Shown piece by piece: positions 36,541-44,956 of a stretch of DNA of 64,000 nt (positions are counted from its first letter, which is position 1; each line of letters begins with the position of its first letter). The position numbers and the translations under genes are program-made. The notes below the pieces were generated by a model. The model was not told the DNA's origin. It did not search any database and saw only the letters and a list, made by a program, of their open reading frames with translations. Source of the DNA: Brachymonas sp049977365 (GTDB taxonomy: Bacteria; Pseudomonadota; Gammaproteobacteria; Burkholderiales; Burkholderiaceae_C); assembly GCF_049977365.1 (NCBI RefSeq), contig NZ_JBNGEN010000002.1, forward strand, positions 232,820 to 296,819, written 5' to 3'.

Positions 36541-38392
36541 GCACCTGGGGCAGACGGGTGGCGTCGTGCACCACCACATAGTGGTGGGCTCCAAACAGGT
36601 GTGGCAGGTATTCGGCGGCCTCGCGGTCGATGGTGACGCAGAAGGGCACGAGGCCAGCCTCGCGCGCCTCGCGCACGGCCTCCCGGGTGTCCTCCACGCC
36701 ATAGCGGCCCTCGTAGTGGTCGAGGTCGTTGGGCTTGCCGTCGGTGACGAGCAGAAGCAGGCGCTTGTGCGCGGGCTGCTCGCGCAGGATGCGGGTCGAC
36801 TGGCGGATGGCCGCCCCCATGCGGGTGTAGTAGCCCGGCCGCAGCGCCGCAATGCGCCCGCGCGCAGCGGCATCGTAGGGTTCGCCAAAGTCCTTGAGCA
36901 GCAGGTAGCGCACCTCCTTGCGCTTGAGCGACGAAAAGCCGTACAGCCCGAAGCTGTCGCCCGACGCCTGCAGGGCCTCGGCAAAGAGCATGAGGCTGTC
37001 CCGGATCACGCTGATGACCGTGCTGGCATGCTCGCCACGGCCCACCCAGGCTTCGGTCGAGAGGGACACATCGGCCAGCAGCAGACAGGCCAGGCTGCGC
37101 TGGCTGCGCGGCATCTCCACATAGAGCCCCTCGCCGCTGTCGGCCTGCCCGGCACGCATGTCGGTGAAGAAGCGCACCACCCGGTCGAGATCCAGATCCT
37201 GCCCCTCGGACTGGGCAAAGCGGCGGCTGCGCTGCGGCGCGAGTGCCTGAAACTGCCTGCGCAGGCGCCGCGCCGTCTCGCGCAGCGGTTCGGGCAGGAG
37301 CACGGGACTGGCGTCGCGGGGGCGCATGGGCTTGAGCAGGCAGTGGCCGGGCACGAGGGTGCCGGTCTTGTAGTTCCATTCGGGCAGGGGCATGCCGGGA
37401 CCGACCGGAATGTCGTCCGCCTCGGCACTGGGCAGGTCGAGGTCGAACTTGACGCGGGAGGCACGGCGGCGCGTGTCGCGCGTGACGACCAGATGGTCCA
37501 TGTCCTCGGCGGCACGCAGGTCGCCCATGTCCTCGTCGTCCTCGTTGCGGTTCATGCGCAGATAGTTGTCCCACGTGAAGATCGACTCGGCCCGAAAGAT
37601 GAGCAGCGGGCCGTTCTTGCGCTCGTCGGGGGTCACGCGCTGGGCACGGTAGCGGCGCTTGCGCGCCTCCTGGCTGTCCTGCTGATGTTCCTCGGCCTCG
37701 CGGTTCGCCGCCTCGTCCCCACCTCTGCCGGCCGGTGCCGCCTGGGCTGGAGGCGCCGGATGCATCCACAGCGGCACGGGCGTGATGCCCTGCAGCCGCG
37801 ACTCCAGCCCCGCCACGGCCCGCGCTTCCGGCGCATGGCCCGGATCGCGCAGGGTGTCGCGCAGCATCTGCTCGATGGCCTGCTGGGCGGGCGGCAGGCT
37901 CGCCGGATCGCCACGCAGCGGCAGGTAGTCCCGCACCAGTCCCGCGTACAGCAAGGCCATGCCCGGCATGCGGTGCAGGCAGCGCAGGGTCGCCAGGCGG
38001 TTGGATTCCAGCCAGCCGGGCGGAGGCGTGCATTCCTGCATCAGCTGTGCGTGCTCGGCACTCAGGGCCAGCAGCCAGAGGTAGAGCTGCTGGTTGCGCG
38101 TGCGCTCGGGAAACAGGTCGATGCGCCCTGGCAGGTAGAGCGAGCGCTCGTCGCTCCAGGCCAGCTCCACGCTGGTGTTGGTGCCGGCCACGCGCTCCAG
38201 CCAGGTGCGGCGCCCTGCGTGCTCCGTGCCCACCGTGCTGCGCAGGTGCAGGCCGGGCTCGCCGCCCATGGCACGGAAGAACACGGGCGCGAGCCGCTCC
38301 ATCTCCTCGAGCTGCACGGCCGCCGCCGGATACCCCCGGTAGGCCGCCTTGCGGATCAGCACATCCCACCAGCCGCCTACGGTGTCTTCCAT
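36509..38392 (-). CDS. norD: Nitric oxide reductase activation protein NorD
   Basis: 627-residue cytoplasmic protein required for assembly or activation of NorCB. The C-terminal von Willebrand A domain (~435-620) has the MIDAS motif DVSLS and LLLVTDGKPND; the middle holds NYLRMNRNEDDEDMGDL and WNYKTGTLVPGHCLL, and the N-terminal part is helical. It works with the AAA+ protein NorQ encoded 43 bp upstream. It ends the nor operon. Confidence 0.93.
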   Translation of the reverse strand: MEDTVGGWWDVLIRKAAYRGYPAAAVQLEEMERLAPVFFRAMGGEPGLHLRSTVGTEHAGRRTWLERVAGTNTSVELAWSDERSLYLPGRIDLFPERTRNQQLYLWLLALSAEHAQLMQECTPPPGWLESNRLATLRCLHRMPGMALLYAGLVRDYLPLRGDPASLPPAQQAIEQMLRDTLRDPGHAPEARAVAGLESRLQGITPVPLWMHPAPPAQAAPAGRGGDEAANREAEEHQQDSQEARKRRYRAQRVTPDERKNGPLLIFRAESIFTWDNYLRMNRNEDDEDMGDLRAAEDMDHLVVTRDTRRRASRVKFDLDLPSAEADDIPVGPGMPLPEWNYKTGTLVPGHCLLKPMRPRDASPVLLPEPLRETARRLRRQFQALAPQRSRRFAQSEGQDLDLDRVVRFFTDMRAGQADSGEGLYVEMPRSQRSLACLLLADVSLSTEAWVGRGEHASTVISVIRDSLMLFAEALQASGDSFGLYGFSSLKRKEVRYLLLKDFGEPYDAAARGRIAALRPGYYTRMGAAIRQSTRILREQPAHKRLLLLVTDGKPNDLDHYEGRYGVEDTREAVREAREAGLVPFCVTIDREAAEYLPHLFGAHHYVVVHDATRLPQVLTRLYAALSQ

Positions 38393-38435
38393 GGCCTTGT
38401 CCTTGTGTGTGTCGGCCCTGCGCGGTCGTGCCGCC

Positions 38436-39278
38436 TCAGGCTGGGAACTGGGTGTCGACCACGGCCATCAGGGCGGCAATGGTCTCGGCCTCGTCAGACA
38501 GCGGCTCCACCACGGCCGCACGGCAGGCCAGGCGCGGCGCCATGCCTGCTGCCATGAGCTTGGCCGCATAGACCAGCAGCCGGGTACTCACCGCCTCGTC
38601 GAGGTCATAGCCGGTCAGGCGGCGGATGCTGGCAGCCAGGCCCACCAGCCGCTGCGCATGGGCAGTGTCGATGCCGCTTTCCTGCATGACGACGGGCACC
38701 TCAACCTCGGCCGAAGGAAAGTCGAAGGCCAGTGCCACAAAGCGCTGCCGCGTCGAGGGCTTGAGCGTCTTGAGCACATGCTGGTAGCCGGGGTTGTAGG
38801 ACACCACCAGCATGAAGCCGGGCGGCGCCTGCAGCACTTCGCCCGTGCGCTCGATGGGCAGCATGCGGCGGTCATCGGTCAGCGGGTGCAGCACCACCGT
38901 GGTGTCCTTGCGGGCTTCGACCACCTCATCGAGGTAGCAGATGCCGCCCGCGCGCACAGCCTGCGTCAGCGGCCCGTCGCACCACACGGTGCTGCCAGAG
39001 GTGATGAGATGCCGGCCCACCAGATCGGCGGCCGTCAGGTCGTCATGGCAGCTCACCGTGAACAGCGGCACGCCCAGCCGGGCGGCCATGTGGGCCACAA
39101 AGCGCGTCTTGCCACAACCGGTCGGCCCCTTGATGAGCACGGGAAGCTGCTGCTGCCACGCCTGCGTGAACAGCTCGCACTCCTGCCCCGTGGGCTGGTA
39201 ATAGGGCATTCCGGCAGGGGCTGCCCGGCTGGGCGCCCCGGACGGAACTTCGGGGGAAAGATGCAGACTCACCGACAT
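38436..39278 (-). CDS. norQ: Nitric oxide reductase accessory AAA+ ATPase NorQ
   Basis: 280-residue MoxR-type AAA+ ATPase with Walker A GPTGCGKT (51-58), Walker B ICYLDEV (113-119) and the sensor segment VVSYNPGYQ. NorQ/CbbQ proteins act with vWA partners to insert metal or remodel enzymes, here probably the non-haem iron FeB of NorB. The first ~25 residues are a disordered extension. It lies 58 bp after norF. Confidence 0.94.
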   Translation of the reverse strand: MSVSLHLSPEVPSGAPSRAAPAGMPYYQPTGQECELFTQAWQQQLPVLIKGPTGCGKTRFVAHMAARLGVPLFTVSCHDDLTAADLVGRHLITSGSTVWCDGPLTQAVRAGGICYLDEVVEARKDTTVVLHPLTDDRRMLPIERTGEVLQAPPGFMLVVSYNPGYQHVLKTLKPSTRQRFVALAFDFPSAEVEVPVVMQESGIDTAHAQRLVGLAASIRRLTGYDLDEAVSTRLLVYAAKLMAAGMAPRLACRAAVVEPLSDEAETIAALMAVVDTQFPA

Positions 39279-39336
39279 GACATACCACGCTTGATTGCAG
39301 AACAGAGAAAAAACAGGAGCCCCGCGCCTCCACGGC

Positions 39337-39600
39337 CTACAGCGCCCACATGAGCCCCACGCACACCACGGTCAGCCAGCCGAGCACCACCCCACGCAAC
39401 AGCCAGGGTGCCTCGCGCAGCTCCATGAAGTGGTCCGCGATCAGCCAGCCCTTGATCCAGGCAAAGCCCAGCGCCGCAGTGCCCACGCTCACCGGCAGAT
39501 GCACCTTCCCGGTGGCGAACCAGGTCGACAGGCTCGTGAGCACGAGCAGCAGCACCGCCACCAGGGCGACGCTGCGAAAGGAGGTGTCGAGGGTCTTCAT
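39337..39600 (-). CDS. norF: NorF-like protein (cytochrome oxidase subunit IV family)
   Basis: 87-residue membrane protein with three hydrophobic helices (~10-28, ~35-55, ~66-87) and the family signature FAWIKGWLIADHFMELR. In other denitrifiers norF follows norE and supports NO reductase activity. The ATG at 39600 is chosen; further upstream codons are not conserved. Confidence 0.82.
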   Translation of the reverse strand: MKTLDTSFRSVALVAVLLLVLTSLSTWFATGKVHLPVSVGTAALGFAWIKGWLIADHFMELREAPWLLRGVVLGWLTVVCVGLMWAL

Positions 39601-39697
39601 GCAGCCAGTATCGTGACCCGGGCCGGACATGGCATTGACCGCAGCCAAGACTCGGCGCCCTGCCCTTCCCCACTGCCGCGGCGCAGGACCGCGTGCC

Positions 39698-40351
39698 TCA
39701 ACGCGCCACGTACACCAGCGCAAAGAGCACGATCCACACCAGATCGACCATGTGCCAGTAGGCGGTGCCCGATTCGATCCAGTTGAGCGAATCGTCGGTG
39801 AAAGTGCGCAGGGGACGCAGCTTGTGCCACACCAGCATCAGGATCACCAGCCCCAGCACCACGTGCAGGAAATGGAAGAACGTGAGAGAGAAGTAGAACA
39901 GCCAGAAGTCGTCGGTCGACATGCTCAGGCCCTGATGGAACTTGTCGACAAAGTCCATCGACTTGCTCACCAGAAACCCCATCGCCAGCCCGCTCGCCAC
40001 CAGCAGCCCTCGCCGCGCACGCTGCACCATGCCGGCCTGCCCTGCACGGGCCACCCGCACGGCCCAGGCCGCTGCCGCACTGGCCAGAATCAGCAGGGCG
40101 GTATCCAGAAAGCCCTGCTCCAGCCCCACCCGCGCCTGATCTGCCGCGAACAGCGCCCGCTCGTCATGCCGGAACCAGGCATAGGCCGAAAAGAACAGCG
40201 CGAACACCAGCAGCTCGGCCAGAATGAAGGCCCACATGGCCACATCGCCCGGCACCCGCCGCTCGTCGGAGCGCACACACTCCCCGGTGCTGCGCGGGTC
40301 CCTGCCGTGGTCGTGCGGTGCCATCGACACCATGCGGTCTGCCGGTTCCAT
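39698..40351 (-). CDS. norE: NorE-like protein (cytochrome c oxidase subunit III family)
   Basis: 217-residue membrane protein with about five helices. Signatures of the heme-copper subunit III family include VAMWAFILAELLVFALFFSAY, the DFWLFYFSLTFFHFLHVVLG segment and GTAYWHMVDLVWIVLFAL. Accessory to cNOR. It is separated from norB by 136 bp holding a strong hairpin. Confidence 0.88.
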   Translation of the reverse strand: MEPADRMVSMAPHDHGRDPRSTGECVRSDERRVPGDVAMWAFILAELLVFALFFSAYAWFRHDERALFAADQARVGLEQGFLDTALLILASAAAAWAVRVARAGQAGMVQRARRGLLVASGLAMGFLVSKSMDFVDKFHQGLSMSTDDFWLFYFSLTFFHFLHVVLGLVILMLVWHKLRPLRTFTDDSLNWIESGTAYWHMVDLVWIVLFALVYVAR

Positions 40352-40431
40352 CTGTCCTGTCCTCCCTCATGCACACAGGCTGCCGGGGATATGGCATCCC
40401 GCGGCAGCCTGCGTGCGCATGTCTTGAAGAA

Positions 40432-40469
40432 GCCGGAACGGAAAGGCTCCCTGCCCTGCCCGTTCCGGC
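40432..40469. repeat. Intercistronic hairpin between norB and norE
   Basis: Ten-base arms GCCGGAACGG / CCGTTCCGGC with an 18-nt loop lie about 20 nt after the norB stop on the minus strand, followed by a weak TTCTTC tract. It may partly terminate transcription or stabilise the norCB message relative to norEFQD. Confidence 0.6.
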
Positions 40470-40487
40470 ACCCCACTCACCCCAGAC

Positions 40488-41942
40488 TCAGCGCACCGCC
40501 TTGCGGTTGCCGACGAAGAAGCTCGCCACATAGAGCAGCAGACCGGTGAAGAACACCAGACCCGCGCCCTCGCGCAGCCAGAAGAAGAACGAAATCTTCT
40601 CCTGCACCTGCATGAAGGGCATGGGGTTATCGCTGTAGCGCTGCAGCCAGGTCTGCAGAATGCCTGCCGCGGTCAGGAACAGGGTGATGAACACCATGGC
40701 CACGGTCATGAGCCAGAACGACCACATCTCGATCACCTGCGACTTGTTGCTGTTGGCCTCGCGCCCGTTGATGATGGGCATGGAGTAGGAGATCATGGTC
40801 AGCACCACCATGGCATAGGCGCCATAGAAGGCCATGTGCCCGTGGCTCGCGGTGATGTGGGTACCATGCGTCCAGTAGTTGACGAAGGACAGCGTGTGCA
40901 GGAAACCCCACACCCCGGCTCCCAGGAAGCCCATCACCGAACAGCCCAGCGCCCACAGCACGGCGGCCCGGTTGGGGTGTTCGCGGCGGCGCTTGTTGAC
41001 CACGTTGAAGGCGGCCACGGTCATCATGAAGAAGGGAATCGGCTCCAGTGCGGAGAAGATCGAGCCCCACACCTTCCAGAAGGGCGGCATGCCGGTCCAG
41101 TAGTAGTGGTGGCCGGTTCCGATCAGGCCGGAGATCAGCGTCATGGCCACGATCAGGTAGAGCCACTTCTCGATCACTTCACGGTCCACGCCCGTGACCT
41201 TGACCAGCACAAAGGCCAGCATCGCGCCCATGATGAGCTCCCACACGCCCTCGACCCAGAGGTGCACGACCCACCACCAGTAGAACTTCTCGCGCGGCAC
41301 GCTGTCCGGGTTGTAGAACGCGAACAGGAACATCAGCGCCAGCCCCCACAGACCGATCATCATCACCATGCTGATGGCCGTCTTGCGGCCCTTGAGCATG
41401 GTCATGCTCAGGTTGAACAGAAAGGCGAGCGCCACCACCACAATGCCCACCTTGGTGATGAGCGGCTGCTCGATGTAGCCCCGGCCCATGGTCGGCAGCA
41501 GGTCGTTGCCCGTCAGGCGCGCCAGCTCGGCATAGGGCACGGTCAGATAGCCCACGATGGTGAGCGCACCGGCCGCCAGGAAGATCCAGAACATGATCAG
41601 CGCAAGCCGGGGGCTGTAGAGCTCGTGCTCGCACTCCTCGGGGATCAGGTAGTAGCCCGCCCCCATGAAGCCGAACAGCAGCCACACGATGAGCAGGTTG
41701 GTGTGCACCATGCGGGCCACGTTGAACGGAATGTACGGGAACAGGAAGTCGCCGATCACGTACTGCAGGCCAATCGTGAGGCCGAAGCAGATCTGCCCCA
41801 CGAACAGGGCAATGGCGGCGATGAAATAGGGCTTGGCCACCGCTTGCGACGCATAGCGCAGCTTGGCCGGCTCCGGTGCCAGATCGGCCGGCGCCACGGG
41901 CGCCAGCCCCTCTGCATCCACCGGCAGGGCAATGTGAGTCAT
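40488..41942 (-). CDS. norB: Nitric oxide reductase subunit B (cNOR, cytochrome b)
   Basis: 484-residue catalytic subunit with 12 predicted membrane helices, reducing 2 NO to N2O. Haem and FeB ligands are visible: His80 in MVHTNLLIVW, the WWWVVHLWVEGVWELIMG segment with FeB His and Glu, GTGHHYYW with two His, and HITASHGHMAFYGAY with the haem b/b3 His. It lacks the quinol-oxidising N-terminal extension of qNOR, so electrons come from NorC. The start at 41942 is preceded by AAGGAG. Confidence 0.97.
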   Translation of the reverse strand: MTHIALPVDAEGLAPVAPADLAPEPAKLRYASQAVAKPYFIAAIALFVGQICFGLTIGLQYVIGDFLFPYIPFNVARMVHTNLLIVWLLFGFMGAGYYLIPEECEHELYSPRLALIMFWIFLAAGALTIVGYLTVPYAELARLTGNDLLPTMGRGYIEQPLITKVGIVVVALAFLFNLSMTMLKGRKTAISMVMMIGLWGLALMFLFAFYNPDSVPREKFYWWWVVHLWVEGVWELIMGAMLAFVLVKVTGVDREVIEKWLYLIVAMTLISGLIGTGHHYYWTGMPPFWKVWGSIFSALEPIPFFMMTVAAFNVVNKRRREHPNRAAVLWALGCSVMGFLGAGVWGFLHTLSFVNYWTHGTHITASHGHMAFYGAYAMVVLTMISYSMPIINGREANSNKSQVIEMWSFWLMTVAMVFITLFLTAAGILQTWLQRYSDNPMPFMQVQEKISFFFWLREGAGLVFFTGLLLYVASFFVGNRKAVR

Positions 41943-41987
41943 GAAATTCTCCTTGGAATGTGAACGTTGCGGTGCATGCGGGGGCAA

Positions 41988-42413
41988 TCAGCCTTCCTTG
42001 TTCGGCGGCCAGTTGTTGGTGCGGATGCCCGAGGTGTACTTGAAGAACGCCACGAGATCGTCGAGCTGCTGGTCTGTGAAGTGGAAGTTGGGCATCTGGC
42101 GGCGGCCCGGCGCATGCGTGGGCTGTGCCTTGATCCAGACCTTGATGAAATCCGGGCCGCGGCGCGTGTAGACATTGCCCAGCTCCGGCGCGAAATACGC
42201 CCCTTCACCCAGCAGGGTGTGGCAGCCGGCGCAGTCGTTCACCTCCCAGAGCTTCTTGCCCCGGATGGCCTGCGCGGTGAGGTTTTCGTGGTTGTCGTAC
42301 TTGGGAAAATCCTGTTCCGTCTGGAACGTGAGCGCCAGAAAGAGCAGGATGAAGAACAATGAACCGCCGTAGAAAATATTACGGGCGGTCGACTTGGTAA
42401 AACTTGCTGCCAT
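41988..42413 (-). CDS. norC: Nitric oxide reductase subunit C (cytochrome c)
   Basis: 141-residue membrane-anchored cytochrome c, electron donor to NorB. One N-terminal helix (~13-30) is followed by FQTEQDFPKYDN and the haem motif CAGCH (61-65); a Met ligand is probably in RRQMPNFHF. The frame is open far upstream, but the ATG at 42413 is the family start. First gene of norCBEFQD, directly behind a DNR/FNR-type promoter. Confidence 0.96.
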   Translation of the reverse strand: MAASFTKSTARNIFYGGSLFFILLFLALTFQTEQDFPKYDNHENLTAQAIRGKKLWEVNDCAGCHTLLGEGAYFAPELGNVYTRRGPDFIKVWIKAQPTHAPGRRQMPNFHFTDQQLDDLVAFFKYTSGIRTNNWPPNKEG

Positions 42414-42456
42414 GTCGCCATCCTTTGATGAGTAATGAGGAAACAAACCGGGTGTA

Positions 42457-42528
42457 ACTGTATGTTTGGCCCGGGCAGTCCGGCATTGACGGCAGTCAAC
42501 CAAAAAAAGCCGCCGCAATTTGTACACT
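42457..42528. promoter_or_regulatory. Bidirectional FNR/DNR-type promoter region of norC and nirE
   Basis: The palindrome TTGAC-GGCA-GTCAA is at 42486-42499. On the plus strand TACACT (42523-42528) and on the minus strand TACAGT (42462-42457) both begin 30.5 nt from the palindrome centre, the geometry of class II FNR-type promoters with the activator centred near -41.5. Predicted transcripts start near 42451 (norC) and 42534 (nirE). The dnr product (44957-45661) is the obvious candidate activator; this is inferred. Confidence 0.82.
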
Positions 42529-42614
42529 GTCACCCTCGGAAACCCCCACATGCCCCGCGTTCCCCGCAAGGCTCCGGGAATGCCCTCCTCTCGACCCATC
42601 CTGTGACCTGCCCG

Positions 42615-43445
42615 ATGACCTCCGTTCCGCACGCCCACGCACCCTCCGTCCCCTCTGCGGCACAGCCCCCTGCCGTGCCGGCCGTCTCGCTCGTGGGAGC
42701 CGGCCCCGGCGATCCGGAGCTGCTCACGCTGCGCGCGCTGCGCCGCATCGAGACGGCCGACGTGGTGCTGTACGACCTGCTGGTCTCGCAGGCCATCCTC
42801 GACCTGATTCCGCCCCGCGCCGAACGCATCTGCGTGGGCAAGCGCGCCAGCCGCCACACCCTGCCGCAGGAGGACACCAACCGGCTGATCGTGCAGAAGG
42901 CCCAGGACGGGCTGCGGGTGGTGCGCCTCAAGGGGGGCGACCCCTTCATGTTCGGCCGTGGGGGCGAGGAAATGCAGGAACTGGCCCGCGCGGGCATCGC
43001 CTGCGAAGTCGTGCCCGGCATCACGGCCGCCATGGGCGCTGCCGCCTGCACCGGCATTCCGCTCACCCACCGCGACCACACACAGATGGTGAGCTTCGTC
43101 ACCGGCCACCGCAAACAGGACAGCTCCACGCTCGACTGGGTGGAACACCTCGATCCGGCCTCGACCCTGGTGGTCTACATGGGGCTGGGCGAATCCCCCC
43201 GCATCGTGCAGGACCTGATGGCCCACGGCTTCTCCGGCGACACGCCGCTCGCCGTGGTGGCCAGCGCCACCCTGCCACAGCAGCAGGTGGGGCTCGCCAC
43301 GCTCGCCACCCTGGAAGCCATGCTGGCCAAGAGCACCCTGACCTCCCCCGCGCTGCTCATCATCGGCAGCGTGGTCACCCTGCACACCACGCTGTACCCC
43401 CTCATCCGCCAGGCCCGGGCCCAGCTGGACCTGCCGACGGCGTAA
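42615..43445 (+). CDS. nirE: Uroporphyrinogen-III C-methyltransferase (NirE/CobA type)
   Basis: 276-residue SAM-dependent enzyme making precorrin-2, first committed step towards siroheme and heme d1. Signatures are SLVGAGPGDPELLTLRAL, DVVLYDLLVS, VGKRASRHTLPQ, RLKGGDPFMFGRGGEE and VVPGITAAMGAAACTGIPLTH split around the substrate pocket. Placed next to nor and nir genes behind the shared promoter, so it most likely supplies heme d1 synthesis; cobA is an equivalent name. The ATG at 42615 is chosen for its length and position. Confidence 0.93.
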   Translation: MTSVPHAHAPSVPSAAQPPAVPAVSLVGAGPGDPELLTLRALRRIETADVVLYDLLVSQAILDLIPPRAERICVGKRASRHTLPQEDTNRLIVQKAQDGLRVVRLKGGDPFMFGRGGEEMQELARAGIACEVVPGITAAMGAAACTGIPLTHRDHTQMVSFVTGHRKQDSSTLDWVEHLDPASTLVVYMGLGESPRIVQDLMAHGFSGDTPLAVVASATLPQQQVGLATLATLEAMLAKSTLTSPALLIIGSVVTLHTTLYPLIRQARAQLDLPTA

Positions 43446-43580
43446 GCGCAAAGCCACTTTCCTGCAGTACGCTGAGTTCTGAAAGCTCGTTCCTTGGAGT
43501 ACCTCGGCCGAGTCATCGGAATTGGCGATCCTAAATCAGTCGCCCAACGTTGCGGCTCAAGATGTTTGGAGAAATAAACC

Positions 43581-44462
43581 ATGCAAAAAGGGAAAAAGGG
43601 CAGCAGGGTACGGCACGCCACCAAAACCGAGTGGGGTGTTGGTCAACTGCTTGAAGATGCCAACAGCCAAGACTTTCATATCTTTTTTGAAGGGGCAGGA
43701 GAGAAGCACTTGGACCCCACCGCAGCAGACAAGCTAATCTGGGTGAGCGGAGCAGAAGCAGAAAGTGCACTGCTAGATAACATGCATCTACCAGCGGACG
43801 GCCAATCCTACCCAATATGCACCATCGCCGAAGCCAAGGAGAGGTTGTTGGAAATTTATCCGGGGGGGCTTCATGGTCAAAAGATGAAGGACCATGAACG
43901 GGACTACAAGGACCGATTGTCTGCACTGGCTCGCCAATGGTATTCGCCTGACTGCTTGCGGTCTGCGCTGACCGAGGGTCGCTATACCGACGTGGTGCAA
44001 CTGGCTTATCAGTTGGTCAAATGCAGCGAAAATAACCTGCCCGCTTCCTTTGAGAAGATGGCCTTTGCCAATGCCGTCAAAAAACACTCAAGACCGAAGG
44101 CATTCGCGGAAGCCTTTTGTGCATGGGTGTTGCCAGAACGACCGAGTCAAGCCGCATTTGATGCCTTTGCCAAAGAGCTGAATCACATGGGGTGCGCCAA
44201 ATGGCCGCTGCTGACAATCTACCGGTTTTTGCTACACCCCGAGGTAGACGTACTAATCAAGCCGACCAATCTAGCAAATGCAGCCAAAGTAGCCCGGTTT
44301 GAAATCAACTACCGGCCAAAGCTCAATTGGCTGACGTACAGCACCGTGATGGCGTTCTATGGGTACGTGAAGCAACAGATCGCCGATCTGCAGCCGAAGG
44401 ACATGATCGATGTACAGAACTTCATCTGGTGCATCGACCCCAATTACGGAGGCATGGTCTGA
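43581..44462 (+). CDS. Uncharacterised protein with a DUF3553-like N-terminus
   Basis: 293 residues. The N-terminal ~55 residues (EWGVGQLLEDANSQDFHIFF then EGAGEKHL) resemble the small beta-barrel DUF3553/CarD-like fold in some helicase and accessory proteins; the remainder is alpha-helical with no motif I recognise. Base composition is clearly lower in GC than the flanking denitrification genes, and codon use is more A/T-tolerant, which points to horizontal acquisition. It stands alone between nirE and the 3' end of the nir operon, transcribed towards the latter. Function unknown. Confidence 0.7.
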   Translation: MQKGKKGSRVRHATKTEWGVGQLLEDANSQDFHIFFEGAGEKHLDPTAADKLIWVSGAEAESALLDNMHLPADGQSYPICTIAEAKERLLEIYPGGLHGQKMKDHERDYKDRLSALARQWYSPDCLRSALTEGRYTDVVQLAYQLVKCSENNLPASFEKMAFANAVKKHSRPKAFAEAFCAWVLPERPSQAAFDAFAKELNHMGCAKWPLLTIYRFLLHPEVDVLIKPTNLANAAKVARFEINYRPKLNWLTYSTVMAFYGYVKQQIADLQPKDMIDVQNFIWCIDPNYGGMV

Positions 44463-44617
44463 TGCGCGCCTTCACGCAGGGGGAAGTTCTGCCACGGACC
44501 AGCAAAGGTGCCATCAATTGATGCCGCGCTGAGATGCGCCCTCCTCGACCACGCCCGCCCCCCACTCAAACGGAACAGCGGTCCCAGGGCGACACTGCGG
44601 GCAAAAACAGAAGAGCG

Positions 44618-44896
44618 TCAGTCCTGCCCGCCGCCTGGCATGATGAGCATCAGCACGCCTCGGTAGTCAGGGGCAGGTTCGGCGCGAAAGGCCAGGCCCA
44701 TGGCTTCGATGCGGGTGACGAGTGGCTCGGGAAAGCGCGGCAGCAGAAAGGCCCAGTACCCGCAGGCCGGCAGGGGAGCGTCGAGCGCGTCCATGACGGC
44801 CACCATGGGTTCCGGGGGCGGCAAGTCCCGCAGATCCACTGCCTCCACTGTCTGTTCGTCGTCGATGCCGTGCGTGGGCTGCGTGGGGGTAGTCAT
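44618..44896 (-). CDS. DUF2249 domain protein
   Basis: 92 residues with the DUF2249 signature VDLRDLPPPEPMVAVMDALD and AFLLPRFPEPL, then LAFRAEP and a hydrophobic C-terminal strand. DUF2249 proteins are small, often encoded next to NO-responsive Crp/Fnr regulators or hemerythrins; a role in NO or redox metabolism is suspected but unproven. Last gene of the nir operon, 60 bp after dnr. Confidence 0.8.
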   Translation of the reverse strand: MTTPTQPTHGIDDEQTVEAVDLRDLPPPEPMVAVMDALDAPLPACGYWAFLLPRFPEPLVTRIEAMGLAFRAEPAPDYRGVLMLIMPGGGQD

Positions 44897-44956
44897 GGGA
44901 AATGCCTTTCTCTGTCTGGATGGGAGGGGAAAACGGCTGCGCCGGAAGGCTGGGGC

